NCBI GenBank assembly: GCA_012932295.1
Contig: JAAONU010000011.1
Span: 41,294,352 to 41,358,351 of the forward strand
DNA length: 64,000 bases
DNA from: Cyclina sinensis
Lineage: Eukaryota; Mollusca; Bivalvia; Venerida; Veneridae
Reading direction: 5' to 3'
Position numbers and translations under genes: made by a program. Below, one piece after another: positions 12,801 through 22,812 of the stretch (position 1 is the stretch's first letter; the number at the start of each line of letters is the position of its first letter). The notes under the pieces were generated by a model, which made no database searches, had not been told where the DNA came from, and saw nothing but the letters and a program-made list of their open reading frames with translations.

Positions 12801-14890
12801 TTTAATTACACTTCCATCACATTATTTTTTATGAACTAAAATGTTGTAGTGAGTAGTTTATTAAGTTTATTGTCTCATCCATTTCATGTATAAATATAAA
12901 TATATCACATAGTTTATACATACATAGTTTACATGAATGGCCGATCTAGAAAAATCTATAAGAGACATAGCATTAGAACATGAATAAGTCGAAGCATAAA
13001 TTACTTCTTCTTAATACAATGTACACTATACACATATGAACAATTAAGACCTAGAATACCCTTGTTAATCTAAGTTAAAAACTGCCTTAAAACAAATTAG
13101 TAATAAAAAACTGAAATCTAATAATATGGCAAAAAACCCACGTTACAAAATGGATTTAAAATAATGGAATATGTTTGAGTGTGCAACAGAGAATTAAAAC
13201 TGACATAATCATGGACTGTAGAATGTGAACATGTTTATTTGTCTGCTTTGTATTCCATTTCATATTACATGTGACTGTACTATGTGTCAATGTTTATGCC
13301 ATATTATGAAGAAGCTACTTGTTTGTGTACATAAAATAAATTTTCATTATGTAATTTGTAATTTAATTGACTACATTCTGAAAGTAATTATAATTTGATT
13401 AATTACATTAAAAAAGGTGAGTAATTGTATATGTAATTGTAACTGAGGAAATCAGAAGTAATTTGTAATTTAATTAATAACACTGCAATGTGACTGACCC
13501 CATGTCTGCTTGTAACACTAGGCATTGGCTAAAATCCACACTCCCTGGGGGAATTCCCCCCACCCCACCCCTCACACACATTATACTTCTTTCATTCTGA
13601 ATAGGATATCTGTGTCATTTTAAAATTGTACATAACAATGTATTTTACCTAATAACAACATAAACAAGCAGAACAGACATGGCACTTTTAAAAAGAGTGA
13701 CTAACCTGGTTAAAGCCAGAAATAAAGTGTGTGTGTATTTCTAATGATATATTGTTAATATCATAGTAAACTGCCAAACAAAAAAATGGAAGTAGTTTTT
13801 CTTTTCTAGAAATAAGCTTTTTGCTCAGTAAAGTTAACCATATCACTGTTAAAAAGTACAACAACAAAAGAAACAGTGCAGACACAACTTTAAAGTATGC
13901 TGTCAGTGTGATAAACACACTTTCCTAGTAACAATCCGAAATTAAGCATGTCCGAAATATAGTTTCTTACTGGACCTCACGCAAACTGAATGCTGAAGAG
14001 TATTTAAATGAATCAGTTGAACTGATTTTATATTGATAAAATTTTCAGGATTTAGTTGATTTGAGAGAGCCACTCTATTACATATCATTTGTACATATAA
14101 AACATTTTACACACCTTTGTTTTTCTTTCATGGGTACCGGTATCCAGGTACAAAATGTCCTGAGAATTAAGTCCCAGCAAAAAAGCGGCTGTCTCATGTA
14201 GTATATTATGAAACAGCGTTCATTCCAGCCCGAAATTCTACTTTGTTAACATTTTGCACGAAGTTCTTTGTAACAGAGACCAAAATCATTGAATATTTAG
14301 GTTTTGGTGTTTGGCATGCTTAACTTGATGTAATAACTTAATACAGGAACTAAAGGCCCATCATACGGAATGGAAACCAAAGGACAGGTTATCAAGACTG
14401 CATGTAGTAAGATGTAGTGAGACAGAATATTTTCACCTCTGCCAATTATGACAATATTTACACTCACCTCACATTCTTTTAAAGCCTGAGCACCACTCAT
14501 GCTTGATGTTAGATGCGGCACTTTCGTTGTCTGGTCTCTTGCAGCAGACGAACATTCTTCAGCTCCGCCATCCTTGTCAAATTTTCGTCTGCTGATGACC
14601 TCTTCGTCGTTTTCCCCTCCAAAAACTTCTGCTTTTCCAAAACGAACGACTTGTGGCGATTTTGGAACTTTGTCATTTTTCTTTTCAGCGGGTCGTCGCA
14701 ACACCGAAAACTGCACATTTGACACGTTCTGCGCACTATCATCTTCTGTAGGTCCGTTGACGAAAGGTACCGAAACGGGACTGTTGGGTGTTATCGATGC
14801 ACTTTGGGGTGTCTTCTGGTAGGGTTTTGGACCTAGTAGAGGTGGAGCTTTTCTTGCGCGACCAGCAAAGGGTTTCGAATGTACTGGCAT
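828..14890 (-). CDS. Neuron navigator-like CH-domain protein, 5' part (3 exons)
   Basis: Minus-strand exons are 14468-14890 (ATG at 14890, 141 codons, phase 0), 4695-4809 and 828-953, with GT-AG borders and phases 0, 1 and 1. The first exon is basic, Pro/Ser-rich and probably disordered. Exons 2 and 3 encode a calponin-homology domain from about residue 142: EHADWANEVL and LISDLRKSIGDG, then, after a variable loop, LNILHCLKFLCKRGVNVTG. The DWAN start and the RGVNVTG end resemble NAV2/NAV3 and UNC-53 (DWANHYL; KGINIQG), microtubule-linked proteins of cell migration and axon guidance. Other CH families fit less well, and the AAA-type C-terminus that would prove NAV identity is outside the window. 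The gene leaves the left edge in phase 1. Intron 1 is about 9.7 kb and intron 2 about 3.7 kb. The CH domain itself is firmly supported; the NAV assignment is moderate. Confidence 0.62.
1880..3292. repeat. 145-bp satellite-core element with terminal hairpin
   Basis: A unit carrying GTGACCTTGACCTTGGCCCC, ACTTGACCTGTATCTTATGA and TGTTACACCTGTGTACC recurs with GTGAC-like anchors at 1901, 2056, 2201, 2346, 2490, 2635, 2780, 2924 and 3069, a spacing of 144-145 bp after the first step of 155. Monomers at 2201, 2346 and 2490 are repeated almost unchanged at 2635, 2780 and 2924, so a 434-bp three-monomer block has been duplicated. The right end has GACGGACC-like sequence and a hairpin at 3259-3291 (TATACCCCC / GGGGGTATA). 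The open frames inside are satellite sequence, not genes. The block lies in intron 2 of the CH gene. Confidence 0.93.
3293..4694. other. Intron sequence of the CH gene
   Basis: AT-rich intron 2 sequence between the satellite and the 4695-4809 exon. I see no coding exon, RNA gene or structured repeat here, apart from short CAT and AAT runs. Confidence 0.6.
4810..11396. other. Intron 1 of the CH gene, left part
   Basis: Very AT-rich sequence with homopolymer runs. Around 7415-7580 there are two GACCTTGACCT-containing fragments related to the satellite-core family. No exon with a plausible splice frame was found. Confidence 0.55.
11397..12288. mobile_element. Non-autonomous Mutator-like (MULE) foldback element
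   Basis: The same 9 bases, CTCGAAGAC, flank the element directly at 11388-11396 and 12289-12297. Inside, the left end CGGTCCCACGTTTTACC matches the complement of the right end (GGGTCCCGCGTTTTACC). The inverted arms continue for about 200 bp, through TATTTCATACATTA and AACAAAAGGAATTTG into AAAATCGGCGAG. Further inverted copies of the GGAAAGAT / AAAATCGGCGAG segment sit in the middle. A 9-bp duplication with long terminal inverted repeats is typical of Mutator-superfamily elements. No transposase is present, so it must be mobilised in trans if at all. It lies in intron 1 of the CH gene. Confidence 0.85.
12640..13500. mobile_element. Possible non-autonomous DNA transposon with GTAATTAATTAC ends
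   Basis: Two clusters of GTAATTAATTACA-type sequence, at about 12665-12790 and 13350-13490, face each other as rough inverted repeats around 550 bp of ordinary AT-rich DNA. The right end, read inward, begins CAGTGTTATTAATTAA, which recalls hAT-type termini. No clean target duplication was identified, so the borders are approximate. A decayed simple repeat is the alternative. Confidence 0.4.
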
Positions 14891-17800
14891 TCTACAACTA
14901 CAGTTTCATAATTCTGAACACAATATCTCGATCACAACCTGTCACGTTTGTGTGTGTTTTTAATAAAGAATAATATTTATCTAATATCTGTTCACCTTCA
15001 TTTGAAATGACTACACACTGATAAGCCAGTTGTATGTGAACACATAAAAATCCAATTTATGCTCGAAATGCACTCTACACAGTCACCGTATTCGGATGAA
15101 ACTGCATTTTAGAAGTTTGCTAGTAGGGGGTGCAGCTCAATAGAATATACGTCGATAATGCACCCAGATAAAGAGTTTTTACAAAATTGGTACTCAGTCG
15201 TTATTTACAACTTGTTTCTTCTCATATTGATGGTTCAAATTGGGCATAACCCCATTACAATTATCAGCTAATCACAAAGTTAGGCTCTTATCTCTACTTA
15301 CATCGTAACAATATGAAATCACGCACATTGTATCTCTGTTTCAGTCTCGATATTTTATGGAGATGGAATACTTAAGAATAAACTTCTGACCTTTCGTCAA
15401 TTTTATTTAATTCTATCTGAATTACGACCATTTAACTGATATTTAAAGTGAAATGCGCACTTACAAGAAATGCGACAATTTTCATATGCTATGTATGTAC
15501 ATTACATACACAAGGCTGAAGAAATATGTAAAACAGTTGCTTGAATGTAATCCAAAAATGCACACACCAATTTGAATCTAAGCACGAGAAAAAGGAACAT
15601 CCCCGAATTCTAAAAGCAACAGAAATGAACACCCTTTGCGTTTTAAATCACGATTCCATCCATTACACCGACTTTTGTATTCCTTAGATTTATTAGATAT
15701 CCAAGATCAAACACTCTGTCAAACTCAAGTGTTTCTACTGTAAATGTCCTATTCTTCAACTCTAATGCTGCGACGCTCTGAAAGAAATATAATACATTTT
15801 CAAAAAACATTCAATACCTAACTGGAATCATTAAACATTTATTCATAAAAGCAATTAACACAGTCCGAGATGTGTCTTGTAAATCGATGCCAACAATCGT
15901 GTTGTGGCATCAACAAAGTAAATGATATTCACTCGGTTTACTTTAACAAGCGTTAAATTAACTTAAATTTCTCAATAAGAGATCGAAGGCTGTTAATCAA
16001 AATGACGTTTTTATCAAATTAACCATTGATTCTAACGCAGACATTGAAATTATCTTAGGTAAAATAGATAAAGTGTCTAAATTCAATTATTGGCGTATTA
16101 GAAAATTCAAAAAGTCTTTATATTGAATCAGAACCTATCAGTGAACTGTCCAATTAACGTTAATTCTCTACAAACAAAGATTGACAGGTGAAAAGATTCA
16201 ACGTACATGTATTTCTAACATGTCTTTATAATACTACACTGTTTGTTAATTTTTATTAAAATTAAGCGCATTTTCTCTCAGAAAGTGCAATGTTCTATGA
16301 GCATCGGTCATTTTATTCTGTCAAAATATAGAATATATACATTCTTTTGTATATATAAATGTTTGTTTATTTATATATAAGACAAAATATAAAAATACTA
16401 AAACCATTCCAAAATCATCGTATTGTTTTCAACTCCAAGGACTAAAAAAAAAAAGATTTAAAGTTATGTAGTCTAATGTTATGTATTCTAGGAAGTCTCT
16501 TGTCTTATTTTTGTGCTGAACTGAAATTTGTCAAACTTTATATAATCAATGAAATATACGTGTAGTTCGTTTTACCATAAACCTAGTCAAACTTGAGTTT
16601 GCAGACGTCTATTGTTACGCAATTTAACAGTTCCGCAATATGACAAACAATACATTTCTGGCATCACACATCAGGTGTCATGTTAAAATTCATGTTAGTA
16701 AACCAAAACCATACCCCACGTGTTTTATAACAGACATGCACACAATGCACCATTCACGTAAACAAATAAACAAAAAAACACGGTACCCAAATATGAAAGC
16801 CCTTCACAACAGAAGAAAAACCAACAGTCCGCAATTAAAGTTGGAATCAATGCATGCTTAATACTCGTGCAAATACACCAAATGTAAATGCAAACATCAA
16901 ATAGCAAATATGCTCATGACTGAGGTTCCAGAGAGTATTGACCAGAAGAAATAAATCACCGATCAATGAAATAATTAAAGCAGGAAGATCGATAAAATCA
17001 TTGCAAGAATTTCCGCACAAGAAACATCCTTCTGGGATTCTTCCTTTTCGGAAAAAAATCATTTTGTCTTGTATTGACAACCGCGACAGGGTATTTTTTA
17101 TTTTATTTATGAGCATGTTCGATATCAACTGTCGTATTCCAAACACGGAAGCATGTTCTGACAGCGTCCTTAGTGGGAATATTTTCAAGTTGCTTGGACT
17201 GCCTACTTCAATTTAGACAGTTTTTATTCAATGGAAGGCCATTTTGCCACAATGATACAAACAAATGACGCCAAGGACCGAGTAGAAAGCTTTAAGTTTA
17301 ATTCTTTAATCTATCTCCTTAGTAGAATGCCTACTCTTCGGGAAGTGTAAGCTTTGACCCAAAAATTTTAGTGTTAATGACAGCTCCCTTACGTTAAAGA
17401 GCCAGAAACTTTAGTGTTAATGATAGCTCCCTTAACGTTTAAGAATTTATATGTGCAAAGGATAGTTCAAGAGAAAAAGGAATCACCGAGATGTTGCACA
17501 TCGGACTTAGACTTCCTAGGTTCGATTCCTGCAATAGAATTTAATTTACTGTCCCATTTTTGAAAATCTTACTTATCCTATATCAATGGCAAACACTGCA
17601 ACTGATAGAGTTTACAAAAAAGGTAAACAACTGAAAAGATCAAACTAAAAAGTTTTCTTATTATTACGCATACTATTCTGCATCGTTGCAACTTTGTCCT
17701 AATTGTCGTCTGCTTCAAAAGTGGCAGACGAGATTTCTCCATATATTGGTGATGTGAGATTGTGCAATGTTGCATATACTACAAAAATCTTTAAAATTTG

Positions 17801-18780
17801 AAGAAATATACTAAAATAAAAAAAATAAAATAAAATAAAAACTGCTTATAATTTGCAACGGAGTCCGAATGACAAAGTGTTCTTCAAATGAAAGCTTTTA
17901 GAAAGTAGCGTATACAAACGAGATTTTAAATACCTCCTCTACATAAAATATCCATCAAAGCATCGTATGAAAAGAACTGTATTTTCCTCACATACATCAC
18001 AGGGTTAAATTTCCAGTATTTCCATTTCTTTGGTATAAACGAAAAATTAACTTTTCAAGAAGCGAAAAAATATTACTGTAAAGATATCGATTTCACACCA
18101 TACTTTGACTTTTAAAAATATTTTCAAAACGCCAATCGGACAAACCCATATCTTTGATCCAAATGAGTGATTTAAAATGAAATATGAAAGTCGGTATTTG
18201 CAACCCATGTCAGAATTGTATTTGTTAAAAATTAGGACAAATAACTTTCATTCGAAATCATGTTTATGTTTTAGAATATCCATTTTCATGTATATGTTAC
18301 TTATTTGCATTGTTTAAATGCTAAACAGTTATCTCATGTTTTAAGTTATAAAATCTTAAGTAGTCATAAATGGGACTTTAAATTTTGACACTATGTCAAA
18401 TTGTAATTGAAGACACTTTGATACCGTATTTACCGTCATAAGTAAAGTGCATTAATGATAAATCCACTGTACTCGTGAATCTGATATTTAAATTGTTCAA
18501 CACTTTAAAAAAATCTGCAGACTTCTGATGTTCAAAAGCAAATAAGCAATGATTCTATATCAAGACACACCACAGAAAAATGGACGTCTTATAACAAGTC
18601 AAATAACCTTAAAATTGCACGTTTTTAAACATAACGTATAAACTCATGACGAAGAACTGAACATGTTTATGCATAAGCAGACCCTTAAAATGTGTACGAC
18701 GGATTACAAACACTTGTTGTTTTAAAGTCGACCCTGAAAATATGGACGCTGTTCCTGTCTCGCAACAAAGACACCATGTT
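14891..18780. other. Region upstream of the CH gene without a recognised gene
   Basis: This is upstream of the CH-gene start codon and may hold its 5' UTR and promoter; no clear TATA box was placed. A short imperfect duplication (AGCTCCCTTA..GTT with flanks) lies at about 17365-17440, and an isolated B-box-like GGTTCGATTCC at about 17519. A 113-codon minus-strand frame at 16847-17188 has hydrophobic stretches but no recognised family or splice support. Confidence 0.5.
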
Positions 18781-18829
18781 TCTCAGCTCCTTACCAGGAT
18801 GAAAACAAAAAAAGAATGTAAACATTAAT

Positions 18830-20240
18830 GACGGAAATGCAGTAACATTCGCTGTATTACAAAACGCAAATGAGGAAACAACAATAACATTTGCGATATC
18901 CAACGACATGGTCATTACTTTGGCAACATAACAAGGAAGAAACGACAATTTGCAACATTTCAGAGCATGACGATAATATTGGCAATACAACAAGAACAAA
19001 ACGACTATATAATTTACAGTGTCAAACGATATGACCTGTAAAATGTCAACACAACAAGAACGATATGACCAAAACGTCTGCAACATCACACGACATGACC
19101 AGTACATTGTCAACACAACAAGAACGATATGACCAAAACATCTGCAGCGTCACATGACATGACCAATACATTGTCAACACAACAAGAACGATATGACCAA
19201 AACATCTGCAACATCACACGACATGACCAGTACATTGTCAACACAACAAGGACGATATGACCAAAACGTCTGCAGCGTCACATGACATGACCAGTACATT
19301 GTCAACACAACAAGAACGATATGACCAAAACGTCTGCAGCGTCACATGACATGACCAATACATTGTCAACACAACAAGAACGATATGACCAAAACATCTG
19401 CAACATCACACGACATGACCAGTACATTGTCAACACAACAAGGACGATATGACCAAAACGTCTGCAACATCACACGACATGACCAGTACATTGTCAACAC
19501 AACAAGAACGATATGACCAAAACGTCTGCAGCGTCACATGACATGACCAATACATTGTCAACACAACAAGAACGATATGACCAAAACGTCTGCAGCGTCA
19601 CATGACATGACCAGCACAATTAGAACGAAAGGTTTTTGACATTTACAACACTGCACGGCATGTCTATTTCACTGGAAACATAACAGTCCAAAGCGACTAT
19701 AACAATTGCAACTTATACTTCTGTTACTCCGCATAACATTGACTAAAAGTTAAAAAAAAAAGACAAGAAAAAGTGAAATGACCATTAGGCAACAATACAT
19801 TTATGACATGTTCATAACATCTGCAAAGTCGAACTGATGATGTGGTCAAAATCACACTATTGACTTGACCATACAAATTGAAACATCACAACAAAGAAAT
19901 GACCGTTACATTGGTACAAAATAGCAACACAACAATTGAATATGCTACATATGCATCAAAACGGCGCTATAAACAGCGAGAACATGATCATAACACAGAC
20001 TATACCTCATGGTCTTGTCATTACATTTTTCGCATCACGTGACGAAATGGCACATACATTTGCAATACCTCATTCACAACATAAGTATCAAACTTGTTTC
20101 TTCACGAAGACGTGGCTATTAAAACTGTCTGGCAATTTCATCTATAATATCATAATGGCGACAGGATTATTTAATCATTACTTTGCAGCAGCAAAATCAA
20201 GAAATGGTTATTACACTTGTCACATTATACTGACATGACC
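18830..20240. repeat. 64-bp minisatellite with degenerate flanks
   Basis: The core, about 19029-19610, has nine near-identical 64-bp units containing ACATTGTCAACACAACAAG and CGATATGACCAAAACRTCTG. The ACATTGTC anchor falls at 19104, 19168, 19232 and 19296, exactly 64 apart. Variant bases (AAT/AGT, AGAACG/AGGACG, CATCTGCAACA/CGTCTGCAGCG) recur every third unit, a 192-bp higher-order period. Clearly older, diverged copies extend to about 18830 on the left and 20240 on the right. Open frames on both strands are made of this repeat. Confidence 0.9.
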
Positions 20241-20554
20241 TGGACCATTTCATTTGTTTAATCAATTGACTGGCAACTTTTGAAACATTTATATTCATCA
20301 GGAGCAGAGTTAATTTATCAAATATGGTATCTCTAAATAAAAGTTTTGTCAGTATATTACGGATCGCTGCGATTGAATTTGATGAAATACACCCTGTAAC
20401 ATTATGTGATGTTTACTTGTTAATTATCATGAAATACCGGTAGTTGCATAACTGATGCATGAAGAAACGTCGTACACATTTGTCACTTATGTTATAATGT
20501 ATAACAAAATACATCTGATTGATCCAATATGTAGAATGTTTTATGCTGTGTAAT

Positions 20555-20860
20555 ACTGTTTCGTGGATTACAATGTAATAGTCCACCTCTTCTTGGCCAC
20601 TTACTTGATCGAAGGTAATGCACCTATAATCGTGCATTACAATATAACAGAACACTTCTTCTTGGCCACCTACTGATCGAAGGTAAATGTTTTGCTCCCA
20701 GAGAGAGGGGGAGGGGAACGACGTTCGAACACGGGACTTTTAACAGAAGACCATTCCCGACAGGCGGAAATTTAGCAGACAGAATGGTTTCCGAGTCCCG
20801 GGAAATAGACTTTGGATCGAATTTTAGATACCAGGTCATGTGATATGGAATGCATCTCCC
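20555..20860 (-). repeat. SINE-like segment with a roughly 70-bp tandem duplication
   Basis: The block GATTACAATGTAATA..CTTCTTGGCCAC..ACTGATCGAAGGTAA occurs twice in tandem, at about 20566-20626 and 20636-20684. On the minus strand the neighbouring 20700-20790 contains AGTCCCGTGTTCGAACG, resembling a tRNA B box, followed by GGGAGCAAAACATTTACC. I take this as a decayed tRNA-headed SINE plus a local duplication, with low certainty about its limits. Confidence 0.35.
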
Positions 20861-21301
20861 ACTGTGGGAATCTTCGACAACTTTCCAGAGTAGAGCTCTA
20901 GGATGGGGTTTTCGTCTTCGAAAAAGGAATGATGTCGAATTCCCCTGGGTCAGCCCGCCGCTTCTCTCCCTGAGGCACCGTTTTAGGCCCAGTTAAGCAG
21001 CTGCTCTTTTACTTGTTCATTTATATTTTTGGGATCGATAACATGACTCATGAAAGCCGGACTTGTACTTAACCTTATGACGGTAAAATAGTAACAGGTC
21101 TTTGACCCTGACACTCAAATGAATAACGTGCAACGTCAGGGACGTGTGAGCACCGCGCATGGGCAGTGTGGAGGACAGGGAAAGTCGAGCCTTTACCGCC
21201 TTAACGGTGGACATGAAACAGGCTGGTTTTGTGATTACGTTTGTTTGAAGATCATTCCCGTCTTTAAATGTTTCTGAAGCTCATAGAATCACTGTTTTTA
21301 A

Positions 21302-22190
21302 AGTAAGTAAGTAAGTAAGTAAGTAACGTCTTTATTTAAAGTGGATAACATAACTGGCGAACCAATTTTCATTATGGTCCACTAACAAAATATATACAAT
21401 TATATGTATATACAAAAGTACATTGTAGCATAAGACAATCCAAATATTAGCATATAGTAAAAGTACACAATAGCAGTTAAGCATAAGACAATCTAAATAT
21501 TAACATATAGTAACAGTATTCTATAAACTACAATTTTTACTGGTTAAACATTGCCAGTGAATTTCCACTTAAGGTATCTGCTTTTGAACTGAGCAAGAGA
21601 CTGGGCTGTCTGTACAGTCTGCGGTATATCGTTCCAAAGTTTTGCACCAGAATGGGCAAAAGATTTTCTTGCAAATTCAAGCCTAGGTTTTGGAACGTAA
21701 AGCTTGTTTTGAGTCGATGACCTTAAGTTTATGTTATGTCTGTCCTGTGTGTGTTGAAATTTGTTTTGTATGTAATCAGGTGTTTGATTGTTGAGTGCTT
21801 TGTACATTAATATGGATTTTTTGTAATTAACTCTATCGTTGAATTTCATCCAACCTAGCTGTGTGAAGAGTTCTTCTGTTGGTGCTAGATAATCTTTATC
21901 AAGAATTACCCGTGCTGCGCGCTTTTGAAGTTTGTGAAGTTTTTCTAAGAGATCATTATTACAGTTTCCCCATATAGTGGAGCAGTAGTCAAGATGGGGC
22001 AATATGTATGCATTAAAAAATAGTTTTCTCGAAGGAATAGATAAAAAATTCTTTATTCTTAATAGAAGATATAGATAGGAGTTGCATTTCTTTAGTGTAT
22101 TATCTACCTGCTGTTTCCAGTTAAGATGTTGGTCTACATGAATTCCTAATAATTTTTCAGTTGTACTGTTTTCTAAAGGAATAGGTAAAA
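21302..22190 (-). mobile_element. 5'-truncated non-LTR retrotransposon, reverse transcriptase C-terminus
   Basis: On the minus strand an open frame runs from about 22185 to the stop at 21544. It encodes the end of a reverse transcriptase and the region after it: LLGIHVDQHLNWKQQVD, then LPHLDYCSTIWGN, KLQKRAARVILDKDY, and SGAKLWNDIP near the end. These are the conserved landmarks of CR1/Jockey-like ORF2 C-termini (LGVxID..LxWxxHI, PhLdYcsxvWG, LQKRaaRiI, GaxlWNxlP). The 3' end carries a (CTTA)n tail at 21302-21326, typical of some non-LTR 3' ends. The polymerase core and endonuclease are missing, so the copy is dead on arrival. Confidence 0.88.
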
Positions 22191-22224
22191 AAAAGGAATA
22201 GGTAATTAATGTCTATTTGCCATT

Positions 22225-22551
22225 TCACATTTGGGTCTGAGGTGATTTATTTTTGTGATGGTGTATTTTCTTAAGCTTGAAGACCTTTAAAAAAAGAGGA
22301 CAAACCATTTTTTTTTTTTCTAGGGATTTTTTCCCTAATTTAGAGAGAATGTTTGACACACTATCCGCCCGGTTCGCATGGTCTGTCAGAAGTGACAATT
22401 CTTGCATCGGCCTTTTTGTACTTTTTCTAAATCCTTTTGGAGACCAAACACTACAGACATATTCCAAGCCAGGGCGAACTGGGGTTACGCGAAAGCTGGA
22501 TTTTTTTTCTAAAAGAATACACACAATCAACACATGGTCCGTTCCTATCAT
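22225..22551 (-). mobile_element. Decayed non-LTR reverse transcriptase fragment
   Basis: The minus-strand frame reads VRPGLEYVCSVWSPKG, then DSVSNILSKLGKKSLEKKK. These correspond to the VRPxLEYaxxVWdP and SVsxMLxxLgWxsLexRR landmarks of RTE/CR1-type ORF2 tails. The VQRRAARFV motif between them has drifted beyond recognition. It is a different family from the 21302-22190 fragment and lies immediately beside it. Confidence 0.55.
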
Positions 22552-22781
22552 AACTTCAAAATGTATCTAAGTATTGTTCCATGTCTCAGATGTTACCATT
22601 CATTTACCTCTTTGAATTTCTTTGATTTTACAATAAGATCATAAGTTTATGAATTTTGTGTAGACTGCTGAAAAACACCCCCGCTATGATTGCGTAATGT
22701 TTGGCACGTCTGCTTTAATTTTGTGAAACACAGTGTTACTTCCCTTTAGGTAAAAGATTATCAAGGGACGTAACTGTAAAG

Positions 22782-22811
22782 ATGCTTGGCGCGGTGCACA
22801 AATACGCTTAA
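22782..22811 (+). promoter_or_regulatory. Ten-codon upstream ORF abutting the nuclease start
   Basis: An ATG at 22782 opens a ten-codon frame whose TAA (22809-22811) ends one base before the main ATG at 22813 (GCTTAAAATGATA). If the transcript starts upstream, ribosomes would finish this short frame next to the true start, an arrangement known to modulate translation by reinitiation. The transcription start is not known. Confidence 0.4.
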
Positions 22812-22812
22812 A

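Noticed and set aside
16847..17188. 113-codon minus-strand open frame with hydrophobic C-terminal half
   Set aside because: No recognised family, a competing frame on the plus strand over the same bases, and no splice or promoter support. A membrane peptide cannot be excluded, but I cannot support it as a gene.
17465..17535. Possible tRNA gene around GGTTCGATTCC
   Set aside because: Only the B-box-like sequence is good; no A box or cloverleaf pairing could be drawn.
18685..19116. 143-codon minus-strand frame rich in Cys, Tyr and Val
   Set aside because: Made of degenerate copies of the 64-bp minisatellite.
19029..19610. CRISPR-like regular repeat array
   Set aside because: Units are contiguous with no unique spacers, and the context is a eukaryotic genome.
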